Counted from the stretch's first letter, positions 11,476 to 22,978 are shown. The stretch is 64,000 nt of DNA from Conchocele bisecta (GCA_029237695.1 CM055265.1:86463447-86527446); one strand, 5' to 3'. A program made the numbers and translations. Notes: a model not told the origin generated them from the letters alone.

Positions 11476-11945
11476 GCATGTGTTTCATTGAGGGAATGGT
11501 GAACTGTGCAGATCCTGATCAGACTGCGGATGCACAGGCTGATCTCGATCTACACTGGTTGCAAAAACCCATAAGTCCCATTTCTCCAGTTACACTCATA
11601 AATCATGATATTTACCATGATTTTACAGTGGCACAGATTTTGAGCAAATCTTAGGCATGCAAATTCAATATTTGCAAGCGCTAGCTTTTAGATTGTGCCC
11701 GTAACGCTGGATTCTGTCATTATAAGCTTCACGTCTTTATAAATATTTGTACACAAATTGTTTTGGGAAACCCGTATAAAATAACCGTGTATATTTGGAC
11801 ATTCCTTGCTATGAGAAACTACATATTAATGGGTCTCATAGAATAAAATGTGTCTGAATATTTAGGGTTTTTACAGTACATTTCATGATTGTGTCCATGT
11901 GATCGAATGGAGACAAAAACACCTGTGATTTTTCTGTGATTGTAG

Positions 11946-12089
11946 TTGATGCGGCGGTCGGGGCGCCACACGGAGCGTAAGAAGTACAACGACGACCTTG
12001 ACCTTAATCTGTCTGAGGACGACAATGACCAGGACGGGCCGGTGGACGTGGTGGGTGGGGCACCTGGGGCCGTCGCCAAGCCCGCACAG
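11946..12089 (+). CDS. CHD6-9/kis: CHD exon 5: RRSGRHTERKKYNDDL motif
   Basis: Residues 242-289. LMRRSGRHTERKKYNDDLDL is the conserved basic motif (RRS.R..KRKKY.EDL in CHD7/8/9) just before chromodomain 1. It is followed by an acidic stretch and a Gly/Ala/Pro-rich end that is not conserved. Acceptor ttgtAG, donor GTatac, phase 0 at both ends. A nested transposon stack fills the intron before it and a 7.8-kb intron follows. Confidence 0.93.
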
Positions 12090-12304
12090 GTATACGCGGT
12101 AGTGTCAGGCTCCCATGTCGTTGGTCACATGCTTTGTTATAAATCGTAAATGGACTTTTTTTCGGGATTTTCCATATCTGTTCATAACTCATTATCTATT
12201 TCTTATCGATAAAATTTGTAAGATCATTGCATAGCGTTGATAAGGACATTTTATTTTATTTTGTATTATTTATTTGCAATAAAAACAAGCAAATGTGGGA
12301 ATCT

Positions 12305-12394
12305 GGGCCCAGTTGCTCAAAGCCTCTGTTGGCTTAACAGACTGTTAAATCCTTAACAATGTTAAGCTAACAGAGGTTTTGAGCAATCGGGCCC
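12305..12394. mobile_element. Short palindromic MITE
   Basis: A 90-bp foldback with ends gggcccagttgctcaaagcc / tttgagcaatcgggccc and inner pairing cctctgtt / aacagagg. Between it and exon 5, and on to 12676, I see nothing else. Confidence 0.75.
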
Positions 12395-12989
12395 TGTATA
12401 GCTCATATAGCATGCATACCCATTGCTTGTTTTGATAGTACTTTTGTACACTTATCAGCACTGTAATGTAACAATAACAAATGTCATGTGACCTATGATC
12501 CATATTAAGCTTTTAAAATAGAACCTGCACAACAACATGCCAACCCAAAGTGGCGGACCTATAGGCAGGCCCGCTTTCACTTCTTATACACCCGCTTTGC
12601 ATTGCAAAAAAGTGTTCATCTGTCTGTACAAATGGGTACTCTGGTGGCTAGGAGAACTAAAGATATATAAATTATATTCATTTACAGGGCTTCTAAAATG
12701 TTCAGTTTACCAGTTCTGGACCGATTTTTGAACTCTCAGACCGATTGAGATTTGAAAACTAGTCTTAAAAATCGGTCCGAGAAAAATTGCCAGTCGGCTG
12801 CTATTTCGCTATAAACCTTGTAAATTTACCGTTTTTGACCACCAAGTAATGTCCATTTTATGACACGTATCCGCGGGCCATATCCGTGTTAAACCAGTGT
12901 CCAACAACTCGTTGTGTATTCAGTTTCTCCTAGTATCAGTTTTTCTTAACACACGCGTGGTAATTGGGACAGGTGTATAGCAGTTGAGT

Positions 12990-13078
12990 TACTTAAATGG
13001 ACTGGCTTCAGCGTAAAGCTACGAGAGTTCCTAGACTCACCATTTCTGATGATGTTAAAGAAACCATGCACTGTGTTT

Positions 13079-13139
<61 letters not shown>

Positions 13140-13197
13140 TTTAGCGTCAGAAAAGCGGACGTTAAACCAAAAAAAAAAAAAAAAAAAATAAATAAAT
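12990..13197 (+). repeat. Retroposon tail piece with 50-plus-bp T run and A tail
   Basis: A run of more than 50 T residues (13085-13138) is followed by gtcagaaaagcggacgttaa, the 3' end of the X retroposons, and a 19-bp A run. Probably a fragment of an X element; the long homopolymers may be unreliable in assembly. Confidence 0.55.
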
Positions 13198-13304
13198 AAT
13201 ATTATCTGTGTTCGTAATATTTAACCTCAAGTAACTGACACGGACTATCAGCCCGGGCTATTCAATATTAACTGTTACATTACGCTGTATTAGGGGTCAT
13301 TTTT

Positions 13305-15040
13305 AGCTCGACTATTTCGAATAGTTCGAGCTTATGTTGTCACCCCGGTGTCGGCGTCACCGTCACGCCTTGGTTAAGGTTTTTAGTCAAGCTTGCATAT
13401 GGAATACTACTGGCCCTACACCCACCATACTTGGACAACTTCATCTCCTAGTGATGTACATCAATAACCCCTGATCTATATTTGACCTTGACCTACATTT
13501 CCTCCTGAATTACTTTGTTAATTCCCCTTGGTTACGGTTTTTACTCGACCTTGGTTGAGGTTTTTAGTCAAGCTTGTACATGGAATACTATTGTGCATAC
13601 AGACACCATACTTGGACAACCTTTTCTCATAGGGATTTACATCAATAACCCCTGATCTATATTTGACCTTGACCTACATTTCCTCTTGAATTACTTAGTT
13701 AATTCCCCTTGGTTAAGATTTTTAGTCAAGCTTGTATATGGAATACTCCTGGCCATACACCCACCATACTTGGACAACTTCATTTCCTAGTGATGTACAT
13801 CAACAACCCCTGACCTATATTTGACCTTGACCTACATTTAACCTTGAATTACTTAGTTAATTCCCCTTGGTTAAGGTTTTTAGTCAAGCTTGTATATGGA
13901 ATACTCCTGGCCCTACACCCACCATACTTGGACAACTTCATCTCCTTGTGATGTACATCAACAACCCCTGACGTATATTTGACCTTGACCTACATTTAAC
14001 CTTGAATTACTTAGTTAATTCCGCTTGGTTAAGGTTTTTAGTCAACCTTGGTTAAGTTTTTAGCTCGACTATTCGAAGAATAGTTAGAGAATAGTTAGAG
14101 CTTATGTAGTCACCCCGGCATCGGCGTCACCGTCACGCCTTGGTTAAGGTTTTTAGTTAAGCTTGTATATGGAATACTCCTGGCCCTACACCCACCATAC
14201 TTGGACAACTTCATCTCCTAGTGATGTACATCAATAACCCCTGATCTATATTTGACCTTGACCTACATTTCCTTTTGAATTACTTTGTTAATTCCCCTTG
14301 TTTAAGGTTTTTAGTCAACCTTGGTAGGTTTTTAGTCAAGCTTGTACACTATTGTGCATACCGACACCATACTTGGACAACCTTTTCTCATAGGGATGTA
14401 CATCAGTAACTCCTGATCTATATTTGACATTGACCTACATTTCCTCTTGAATTACTTAGTTAATTCCCCTTGGTTAAGGTTTTTAGTCAAGCTTGTATAT
14501 GGAATACTCCTGGCCCTACACCAACCATGCTTGGACAACTTCATCTCCTAGTGATGTACATCAATAACCCCTGACCTATATTTGACATTGACCTACATTT
14601 AACCTTGAATTACTTAGTTAATTCCCCTTGGTTAAGGTTTTTAGTCAACCTTGGTTAAGGTTTTTAGTCAAGCTTGTATACAGACACCATACTTGGACAA
14701 CCTTTTCTCATAGGGATGTACATCAATAACCCCTCATCTATATTTGACCTTGACCTACATTAAGATTTTTAGTCAAGCTTGTATATGGAATACTCATGGG
14801 CCTACAGCAACCATACTTGGAAAACTTCATCTCCTAGTCATGTACATCAATAACCCCTGACCTATATCTGACATTGACCTACATTTAACCTTGAATTACT
14901 TACTTAATTTACCTTGGTTAAGGTTTTTAGTCAACCTTGGTTAAGGTTTTTAAGCAGGCCGCGGCCACCTTGTTTGTGAAGCTGTGTGTACATCGACAAC
15001 CCTCGTAGTCGAGCTATGCTGTTCTCCTACAGCTCTTGTT
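13305..15040 (+). mobile_element. P4: Helentron/pearl-like element with ~170-bp tandem core
   Basis: After a T run it begins agctcgactatttcgaatag. The core holds about nine units with 'ggttaaggtttttagtcaag', 'ccaccatacttggacaactt', 'gatgtacatcaataacccct' and 'atttgaccttgacctacatt'. The subterminal repeat ctcgacta finds its complement tagtcgag at 15006, followed by hairpin gctgt-tctcct-acagc and tcttgtt. A second hairpin with cttgtt end lies at 14956-14973, perhaps from another element. Confidence 0.8.
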
Positions 15041-15384
15041 GTGTATATAAAATGTACATGATCGTAGGAATGCCGCAGATCCTGATGAGCCGGCTCACGT
15101 GATCTACAATTAGCAAAAATTTTGATAAACGACAAGGTATGTCTGTCGTGTTAAAAAAGCGTGACTCATTAGGGATCAGGGATTAGGGATCAATTGAAGT
15201 GCTAAATCACACCGCCGATGTACTTTGAACTCGATCTGAGGGTTAAAGAAACAATTGTACAGGCCGACAATTAATTTTGAAGTCGGTGTGAACAGTGATA
15301 ATAGCATCCGACAATGGCCGACAGTGTTACGTCTGGACTGTGGACCGATTGGCTTTCTAAAATTTTAGAAGCCCTGTTCATTTA

Positions 15385-15821
15385 TGTTGCTGTTTTTATG
15401 CCCCCACCAGTTTATTGGGTTACTGGCAGGGGTGGTGGAAATTGTGTTTTATCCTTGCCAGTTCGTGTGTGCTTCCATCACATATAAATGTTCACTTTGT
15501 TGTTTTAAGGTTATAACTTGCATCGTAAAACACTGAGAATAGTTTCATAATGCTTCATATATGTGCATATCACAATTCAAACTTAAAAGGCGGGAACCAA
15601 AAATGGTTGTCTGCTGTTGTTTCATATTTTCTTTCGATTTTTCTCAATAAAAAACATGGTTTTGCAGTACTTTAGAATCATTTCCATTGGAAAAGATTAT
15701 AAATTGCTGCAAAATCATGTTTTTGTTAAGGATGCTGGAAATGTAAAGCAACACAACTTAATTCACCATTGTAAGGGTTAAAAGGTCAGCTGCATTTAAG
15801 ACCACTGGATTGTGTAGTTCT
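15385..15821. repeat. J-type foldback fragment and unassigned sequence
   Basis: 15608-15783 is a degraded J element (gttgtctgctgttgtttcat ... ttgtaagggttaa). The part before it holds 'tgcccccaccag...ctggcaggggtggtgg', a partial palindrome like the head of other tandem-core elements. No gene. Confidence 0.5.
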
Positions 15822-15880
15822 GGGGGCCGTTTCACTAAACTTTTTGCGACTAAAATATTTGTAATTGCAAAATTATGATA

Positions 15881-18800
15881 CTGTCAAACTTGCACAAGTG
15901 ACCACGTGCATTAAGCTACTTTTGTCTTATGCGACCACTTTCAATTCCCCCCCGACCATTTGGCCTATATAATGACGGTGTATTAAACGACTTTTCCTCA
16001 ACGCGACCAGCGGTCAAATATTTTGTAACTGACAGCAAAGTTTGTTTGTATTAAACGACCATTAATTGACAGGATGTCACTTTCTCCAGGTTAAATTAGC
16101 CTCAAGCGTATGAAAAACAAAGGAAACAAATCCCCTGTCACTGTCAAAGTGTGAATGGTGCATTCTTTATGATTATTGACCTGAAACCTCCTTGTAATTC
16201 GCTGTTTCCTTAGTGATTACAAAGGGAATTAACTCATCTTCGCTTAGCACAAGGGAACAACAGGACTGGTCGTTTAGCACATGGGAAAACATCTGCGTAT
16301 TTCAAAACAATTTTTATTTTGTTGTGTACAGAATATGCACGCATTTTTATTTTACCCATTTCAATTTTTTTGACGCGTAACGATACTGGTATATACCGAA
16401 CACTGCGTTAATAAATCATTATTCTATCAGCTTGTTTGGTTGTCAGTCAACGACTCGTAAAAATCACCGGAACGAAACACGTCTGGTCCGAAGTGATCGC
16501 ACTCAGTGTTGTGCCTAGAGCGAGCCTGGGGGACATTTTCCCACCTAAAATTGTCCATGTCCCTTCAAATTTAAAAATCTCCCTATTATTTTAATACAAA
16601 AAGGGCCCAAAATCTGAAATTGTCCCTCTGAATGTGAGACCTAGGCACAACCCTGCACTCGTATCGCAGTCACTACTGCTTATTTGCGACTGGGCGATTT
16701 TATTTTGCAAACTTAGCACATTCATAAACTTAACGTTGGGTAAATGTCTTATAACGTTTCCGTTCATGGAACATCTTGTTATTTCATACATGCATTCCTC
16801 AGATGACCCTCTAGCATGCTGTAGCAAATCCATGACCCACCACCCAACCCTTACCCCAAGGTCAAGGTCACAAACTTAGCACATTCATAAACTTAACGTT
16901 GGGGTAAATTTCTTATAACATCTGTTTCCTTTCATGGAACGCCTTGATATTTCATACATGCATTCCTCAGATGACCCTCTATCATGCTGTAGCACATCCA
17001 TGACCCAACCCTTACCCCAAGGTCAAGTTCATAAACTTAGCATGTTCATAAACTTAATGTTGGGGTAAATGTTGTGTAACTTCTGTTTATTTACAAGGAA
17101 TGCCTTCATATTTCATACATGCATTCATCTGCTGACCCTCTATCATGCTGGAGCAAATCCACGATCCACCACCCAACCCTTACCCCAAGGTCAAGTTCAC
17201 AAACTTAGCATGTTCATAAACTTAACGTTGGGGTAAAAGTTGTGTGACTTCTGTTTATTTACATGGAAAGCCTTCATGTTTCATACATGGATTCATCTGA
17301 TGATACTCTATCGTGCTATTGCAAATCCATGACTCACCGCCCATCCCTTACCCCAAGGTCAAGGTCAAGGTCACTAACTTATCACATTCATAAACTTAAC
17401 GTTGGGGTAAATGTCTTATAACATCTGTTTTCTTTCATGGAACGCCTTGCTATTTCATGCATGCATTCCTCAGACGATCCTCTATCATGCTGTAGCAAAT
17501 CCACGACTCACCACCCAACCCTTACCCCAAGGTCAAGGTCACAAACCTAGCACATTCATAAACTTAACGTTGGGGTAAATGTTGTGTAACTTCTGTTTCT
17601 TTACAGGGAACGCTTTGATATTTCATATATGCATTCATCTGATGATCCGCTATTGTGCTATAGCAAATCCATGACCCACCCCTTACACCAAGGTCAAGGT
17701 CACAAACTTAGCTCATTCATAAACTTAACGTTGGGGTAAATGTTGTGTAACTTCTGTTTCTTTACAGGGAACGCTTTGATATTTCATACATGCATTCATC
17801 TGATGATCCTCTATTGTGCTATAGCAAATCCATGACCCACCCCTTACACCAAGGTCAAGGTCACAAACTTAGCTCATTCATAAACTTAACGTTGGGGTAA
17901 ATGTCTTGTAACATGTTTCCTTTCATGGAACGCCTTGATATTTCATACATGCTTTCCTCAGATGACCCTCTATCATGCTGTAGCAAATCCACAATCCACC
18001 ACCCAACCCTTGCTCCAAGGTCAAGGTCACAAACTTAGCATGTTCATAAACTTAACGTTGGGGTAAATGTTGTGTAACTTCTGTTTCTTTACAGGGAACG
18101 CTTTGATATTTTATACATGCATTCATCTGATGTTCCGCTATCGTGCTATAGCATATCCATGACCCCCCCCCCCCCCCCACCCCTTTCCCCAAGGTCAAGG
18201 TCGTAAACATAGCACATTCATAAACTTAACGTTGGGGTAAATGTCTTATAATTTCTGTTTCTTTACAGGGAACACCTTGATATTTCATACGTGCATTCAT
18301 CTGATGATACTCTATCGTGCTATAGCAAATTCATGACCCACCGCCCACCCCTTACCCCAGGGTCAAGGTCACAAACTTAGCACATTCATAAACTTAACGT
18401 TGGGGTAAATGTCTTATAGCATCTGTTTTATTTCATGGAACGCCTTGATATTTCATACATGCATTCATCAGATGACCCTCCATCATGCTGTAGCAAATCC
18501 ACAACCCACCACCCAGCCCTTACCCCAAGGTCAAGGTCACAAACTTAAGCATGTTCATAAACTTAACGTTGGGGTAAATGTTGTGTAAATTCTGTTTCGG
18601 TACATACATGCATTCATCTGATGAAACTCTATCGTGCTATAGCGAATCCATGACCCACCGCCCACCCCAAATGTCTTATAACATCTGTTTCCTTTCATGG
18701 AACACCTTGATATTTCATACATGCATTCCTCAGATGACCCTCTATCATGCTGTAGCAAACCCACCACCCAACCCTTACCCCAAGGTCAAGGTCACAAACT

Positions 18801-19331
18801 TAGCACATTCATAAACTTAAAGTTGGGGTAAAGGTTGTTTAACTTCTGTTTATTTACAGGGAACGCTTTGATATTTCATACATGCATTCATCTGATGATC
18901 CTCTATTGTGCTACAGCAAATCCATGACCCACTCCACCCCTTTCCCCAAGGTCACAAACTTAGCTCATTCATACATGCATTCCTCATGTAAATAGCTATC
19001 ATGCTGTAGAAAATCACCAACTTAGTGCGTTCATAAACTTAACTTTGGGTTAACTTTTGTTTTACTTGTGTTTTCAGGGAGCGCATTGATATTTCATACA
19101 TGCATTCATCTTAATATGCTATATTATGCTATAGCAAACCCATGACCCACCTTGCACCACTGACCCCAATGTCAAGGTCCACCGCACGCCCCTTAACCCA
19201 AGGTCAATTATATATGATATACATGTATTTTTATGCAACTGTGCCAAGTTTGAGTGAAGGCTGCCAATAGGCGAGCTTCGTTGTCTTCCGACAACTCCCC
19301 CTTGGGTGGTCGCTTAATGCAAGTTTGACTA
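15881..19331. mobile_element. I: TA-inserted element carrying the 168-bp satellite
   Basis: Ends ctgtcaaacttgcacaagtg / cgcttaatgcaagtttgact, flanked by TA; empty site known from another H copy. Subterminal 'gcgaccac' words recall elements S (20563-22342) and F (36597-45693). No transposase seen; 15900-16560 is non-coding. Confidence 0.75.
16690..19210. repeat. Satellite array, ~168-bp unit, about 14 copies
   Basis: Each unit has 'aaggtcaaggtcacaaactt', 'cattcataaacttaacgttg', 'gggtaaatgt', 'gatatttcatacatgcattc' and 'tatcatgctgtagcaaatcc'. Two unit subtypes alternate (cttataacatctgtttcctt versus tgtgtaacttctgtttcttt), suggesting higher-order duplication. It contains a 17-bp C-rich run near 18166. 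The array lies inside element I. Confidence 0.85.
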
Positions 19332-19671
19332 TAGTCTCTAAATTTCATATTAACAATGTTTTCTTGCAAACAATTATTGGATTTACATTTATTGAGCAGC
19401 CTTGAATAGGCTGCAGCATATGCTCAATAAATGTAAATCTATCAAGTGAAATTTTCAGACAATCGTAAATTTGCACTTACGAACATTTTAGTCGCACAAA
19501 GTTTAGTGAAACGGGCCCCTGGAGTTGTCTCCCTTTGACACAATGTTCACCTTGTTGGTTTAGATCCTTGTTTGCAGCTTTGACCACTTGAACATTGTGA
19601 GTTCAAGCATGGGACTCTGCATTCATAATATTTCATCTACGTAGGTCCAGATATACTTGACATTGAAACAC

Positions 19672-19862
19672 GTCGAAGACCTGGCACCATGTCCAGTTAT
19701 TCTAATTTCAGGGCTGAATATATATTTTCTCGATGTAAATATTCCGTTCTGATTTAGGGATTTTCCGCCCAATGCAGCTGGTTAAATATGGGATCGAACC
19801 CGTTGGCCCGGCCTTAAATGACCGTAGCTGTTGATAGGCCGTTAAATACCAATAAATCGAAG
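19672..19862 (+). mobile_element. X-family retroposon, 5' truncated
   Basis: Starts near 'gacctggcaccatgtccagt' and carries 'aatttcagggctgaatatat', 'gggatcgaacccgttg' and the end 'taggccgttaaatacc'. Just upstream of exon 6. Confidence 0.65.
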
Positions 19863-19924
19863 TAAAACACATGGTTGTTTCGCTGAGAGAGTTTCTATTC
19901 TACAACTATATCCTCTGATTTCAG

Positions 19925-19999
19925 GACACACCAGCAGAGGAGGATGCTGTTATTGTGGAGAAAATACTCGGCTCTCGCATACGACGCAAGGATGTCGAT
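19925..19999 (+). CDS. CHD6-9/kis: CHD exon 6: start of chromodomain 1
   Basis: Residues 290-314. EEDAVIVEKILGSRIRRKDVD: the first beta strand of chromodomain 1 (vertebrate DAAIVDKIL.SR). Acceptor gatttcAG, donor GTgagt, phase 0-0, only 75 nt. Found by matching the conserved VEKIL.SR signature, since it is too short to stand out as an open frame. Confidence 0.93.
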
Positions 20000-20059
20000 G
20001 TGAGTACTTGTTATCTGTGGCTGTTGATGCATATATTCTTCTCGACTTTATAGTTTGCT

Positions 20060-20250
20060 ATACACTATACACACTTGAATTCCTATATGTTTCCTAACCT
20101 CGCCTGATAAATAGAGAATACCAGGCTAGTGTCTTTGATATCAAGTTTATCAGGCAAGGCTAGGAAATGCGTAGGAATTCCTACCATTTCTGAGCCGAGC
20201 CAAAAACTTGATATCAGAAGACAGAAAGTCAAGTAGTCTATTTATCAGGT
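20060..20250. repeat. Palindromic repeat R
   Basis: Inverted pairs around cctaacctcgcctgataaat / atcaggcaaggctagg and ttgatatcaag. A related piece (gaataccagactagtg, ggtaggaattcctt) lies at 47395-47520 just after exon 17. Confidence 0.5.
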
Positions 20251-20475
20251 AACGTTGTATGTTCGAAATTGACCACAGATGACGTTGTTATCTATGGACA
20301 GACTTGTTGATGCTGCGTCATTACACTGACGACATTCGGTAACGCCACTTGACGTAATCTGACCAAGGGAAAGTCAGTTTACACTTCGTCGTAACTCGGA
20401 TGTTTGAATCGGGTCAATGCCTGATACAACAATATGTTATCTAAGACTCTAGTCTGGTATTGTCTGCATTTTCAG

Positions 20476-20537
20476 GTGGAGGATGATGATGATGAGGAAG
20501 ATGACGTCGAGGAGTATTATGTAAAATACAAAAACTT
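20476..20537 (+). CDS. CHD6-9/kis: CHD exon 7: chromodomain 1, acidic insert and EEYYVKYKN
   Basis: Residues 315-334, 62 nt. A run of Asp/Glu (VEDDDDEEDDVEE) leads into YYVKYKN, the second strand of chromodomain 1, where aromatic cage residues lie. Vertebrate proteins have a shorter and less acidic loop here. Acceptor attttcAG, donor GTaagt. Leaves two bases (tt) that are completed to Phe by exon 8, giving the family signature KNFSYLHCEW. Confidence 0.93.
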
Positions 20538-21405
20538 GTAAGTTAACTCCGCTCGTGTAATACAGTAAAGTTCCATGTTACGACCACCCCGCTAATGAGA
20601 CCGCCCTGCTATTACGACCACTTTTTCAAAGAACCGTTCTTTTTACTATATAATTACATGGTCGCAGGTTCCGATTCTACGACCACCCCGCTATTCTGTA
20701 ATATGACCACCTTTGGTGTCAAAATATGTTGTTTTTAGGCCCGTCATAACGACCGCCTTTGGCGGTCCTGTCAAAATTTGTTTGTTGTTTAAAATTAGTG
20801 TGAAAGTTTTACGACAATACACAGACCGATTTATGACACCCAATAAACAAACGCAAAACGTGACAATTTCGACAGATTAGTGCATTTAATTGGTATTTTA
20901 AAGAAGCGTGTGACGATATTGCACTGGCTAATTATGATTAATAAGTGTTTGATGTTGGTGATTGAAATTAGTCCAATTGATTAGCATGCGATTGAAGTCG
21001 ACCGGTGTCAATTATTCTTCGCCAATTATCGGGTTATTCGCGTGGGTAAGTACTCGGACAATATGAAAATTGTCAATTAATTTGCGACGGTCATGGGGAA
21101 AACAGGGTTACTGACATCTGTGAGCGGTCTTCAAGGGATCTGCTAATGCAAACCGATCTGCATACTGCATACCATTGAAAATGTACATTTTTTTGTGAGA
21201 AACATAACAACCACATAACTGATCAGCGACCAGCACACAACCCCTGATTATATGGATTATATGGCACATAATTATGTCCAAGCTGATATTGGTCCACACT
21301 GGTTGCAAATTTCTCATCTGGCGGCCCATATAGTGTACAGTATAACATGATAAATATATGAATAAACATATATCAATTATGAATTTTCTTAATACATATT
21401 ATAAG

Positions 21406-21546
21406 TTATTGTGATTCTACACAGGCTATATGGTGTAATATTGCCTGTCTGGAGGTATGTTCACCCGAGGCGATAGCCAAGCCAAGGGTGAACATACCTT
21501 CAGACGGGCAATATTACACCATATAGCCTGTGTAGAATCACAATAA
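21406..21546. repeat. Near-perfect palindrome with ~61-bp arms
   Basis: Left arm 21406-21466 (ttattgtgattctacacagg ... tatgttcaccc) and right arm 21486-21546 (gggtgaacatacctt ... cctgtgtagaatcacaataa) differ at very few positions, with a 19-bp spacer. Could extrude or form a long hairpin RNA. Confidence 0.9.
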
Positions 21547-21653
21547 CGTATTTCTCATACCGCAGATCCGTTATTTGGCCGTATAAACATCTCTTCTTTT
21601 GATCTTTGCGTTGTTTCAGGAAGAAAAATAATCCGAGATTCGATTTTCTACCG

Positions 21654-21790
21654 TCAGTCTTAATATAAAGGCGTAAATGAACGTCCGTCCCGTCCGTCCG
21701 TCCGTCCGTCCGTCCGTCACACTTTTCGGTTAACCACTTTGTCACAGTTTCTCAAATATGCTGCAGGTGGCATCCGCGTTCGACAGACGC
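21654..21790 (+). repeat. (GTCC)n microsatellite and hairpin-ended relic
   Basis: Nine-odd repeats of gtcc are followed by a short body and gcgttcgacagacgc-atttcttgtt, a hairpin plus CTTGTT end like the Helentron-like elements elsewhere in the window. Confidence 0.6.
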
Positions 21791-22370
21791 ATTTCTTGTT
21801 TTATATCGTGTAATTTAATTTATATTCCACTGCTCTAACGATCTGCTCTCCCTTTGGCGCCTCTAGAAGAATGCGACTGGTTTCCAAATATTGCTGTCAT
21901 TGCTACGCCGCGTTTCGTGCGTGGAACCCATAGTTTATGACCTAAATATAGCCGTGTCACGAAGCCAATTGTGTTGAGATTTCAAAACACTAAACAGGAC
22001 AGTTTGTGGCATTTTTCACTCATATTTTGATGAGCGAAGAATATTTATGGAAAAATAAACAATAAAGACTGGTTTTGAGTGTACAATTTGTTACTTTTAT
22101 TGATCAATTCGGGGTTTTATTGTGTTTAGTGAGGAATACAATTCGCAATCGTTAGACGCTTGCAAAATGTGTCTTCATTGGACGCGAGGCGCCGGAGAGG
22201 AATCGCAATTCCTGTATGTCCGACGGCCTTGGCAGGTCATATAATATATATGACCAGGCAAGCTAGCCAATCAAAAGCCGACTTACTAATAAGACCACTT
22301 TTCTTCAGTCCCACAAGTGGTCTTAATAGCGGAACTTTATTGTACTTCCATTTCACTACAATCGCATGTA

Positions 22371-22598
22371 AATAAATGTAAATGCTTTGATTTAACGACT
22401 GCACTGGCTCGATGACCTTGCATGTCGGGACCGACTATTTAAGTCGCCATCCGATAGGACTAGGCTACGAAGTACGTCTTGCCCAAAGACACTCCGAATC
22501 ACCATTCGCAGCAGGTCGAGGTGGGAATCGAACCTGGGGTCTCCCGATCCACAGTCCAACACTCTACCTGCTGAGCTAATCCGGCCACTCGCACAATG
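22371..22598 (-). mobile_element. tRNA-derived SINE (V)
   Basis: On the minus strand the head reads ggattagctcagcaggtaga (A box) and later ggttcgattccc (B box), with an anticodon-arm-like region that no longer pairs. A tRNA-unrelated body follows, ending gttaaatcaaagcatttaca. The 7-bp repeat gcatgta flanks it (22364-22370, 22599-22605). Not a functional tRNA: acceptor, anticodon and T stems do not pair. Confidence 0.7.
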
Positions 22599-22978
22599 GC
22601 ATGTAGACTAGTGCTATGTATATACTTATAGTGTATGGCTTCGTTTGGTAACAATGTAAGAAAGACCGCTTGTGCCAGTTTCATATCTTCGCTTTTTAGA
22701 AAGTAGTGTTATTTGCTGGGTATAATGTGCCTGGCTCTGGCTCGTGTACGACTCCCTTATTGCATTACCATTTATTAATTAATTTGAAAAAAACATCGGA
22801 AGTTGACACAAACTTCTGAGCTCGTGCGAAATTGAAATCCGCATGAGCTCTGAAGGTTTTGTAAGTTTTCGACGTCGTCTACTGCAACTAAAATCAATAT
22901 TGCCAAATACCGCAATACAACAAGTGTGATAAATCGTTATCTAGACCCATATATTTCATTGATATCTCCACATTGTAT

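Larger units (their letters stand above)
9222..11604. mobile_element. MITE A, copy 3, split by element B
   Basis: Left part 9222-9330 (atgtggttgtgacttgagaa ... tgttagaagcatg) and right part 11476-11604 (tgtttcattgagggaatggt ... cataagtcccatttctccag). They join to a normal A element once B (9331-11475) is removed. Confidence 0.85.
12685..15376. mobile_element. Z: hAT-type element with perfect 8-bp target duplication
   Basis: Terminal inverted repeats cagggcttctaaaat / attttagaagccctg, flanked by the 8-bp direct repeat ttcattta (12677-12684, 15377-15384). CAG-type ends plus 8-bp duplication is the hAT signature. No transposase is visible; it is loaded with a retroposon-like tail piece (12990-13197) and a pearl-like element (13305-15040). 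Confidence 0.85.
15822..19520. mobile_element. H MITE, split by element I
   Basis: Ends gggggccgtttcactaaact / gtgaaacgggcccctgg; central palindrome ggatttacatttattgagca / tgctcaataaatgtaaatc. Comparison with the copy at 29371-29597 shows that element I (15881-19331) was inserted at a TA in this copy. Confidence 0.8.
20563..22342. mobile_element. S: TA-inserted element, 1.8 kb
   Basis: Ends cagtaaagttccatgttacg / gcggaactttattg, flanked by TA (20561-20562, 22343-22344). Subterminal 'acgaccaccccg'. Inside are a very long palindrome (21406-21546) and a (GTCC)n hairpin-ended relic (21654-21790, ending atttcttgtt). No transposase seen. Confidence 0.75.

Noticed and set aside
13085..13138. Long T run as a functional terminator or pyrimidine tract
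   Set aside because: Too far from any exon, within a retroposon tail piece inside a hAT element; homopolymer length may also be a sequencing artefact.
16690..19210. CRISPR-like array
   Set aside because: Units are contiguous ~168-bp satellite repeats without distinct spacers, in a eukaryotic intron.
22499..22585. Possible tRNA gene on the minus strand (A and B boxes present)
   Set aside because: The acceptor stem, anticodon stem and T stem do not pair, and a longer SINE body with flanking gcatgta repeats follows. It is a SINE head.
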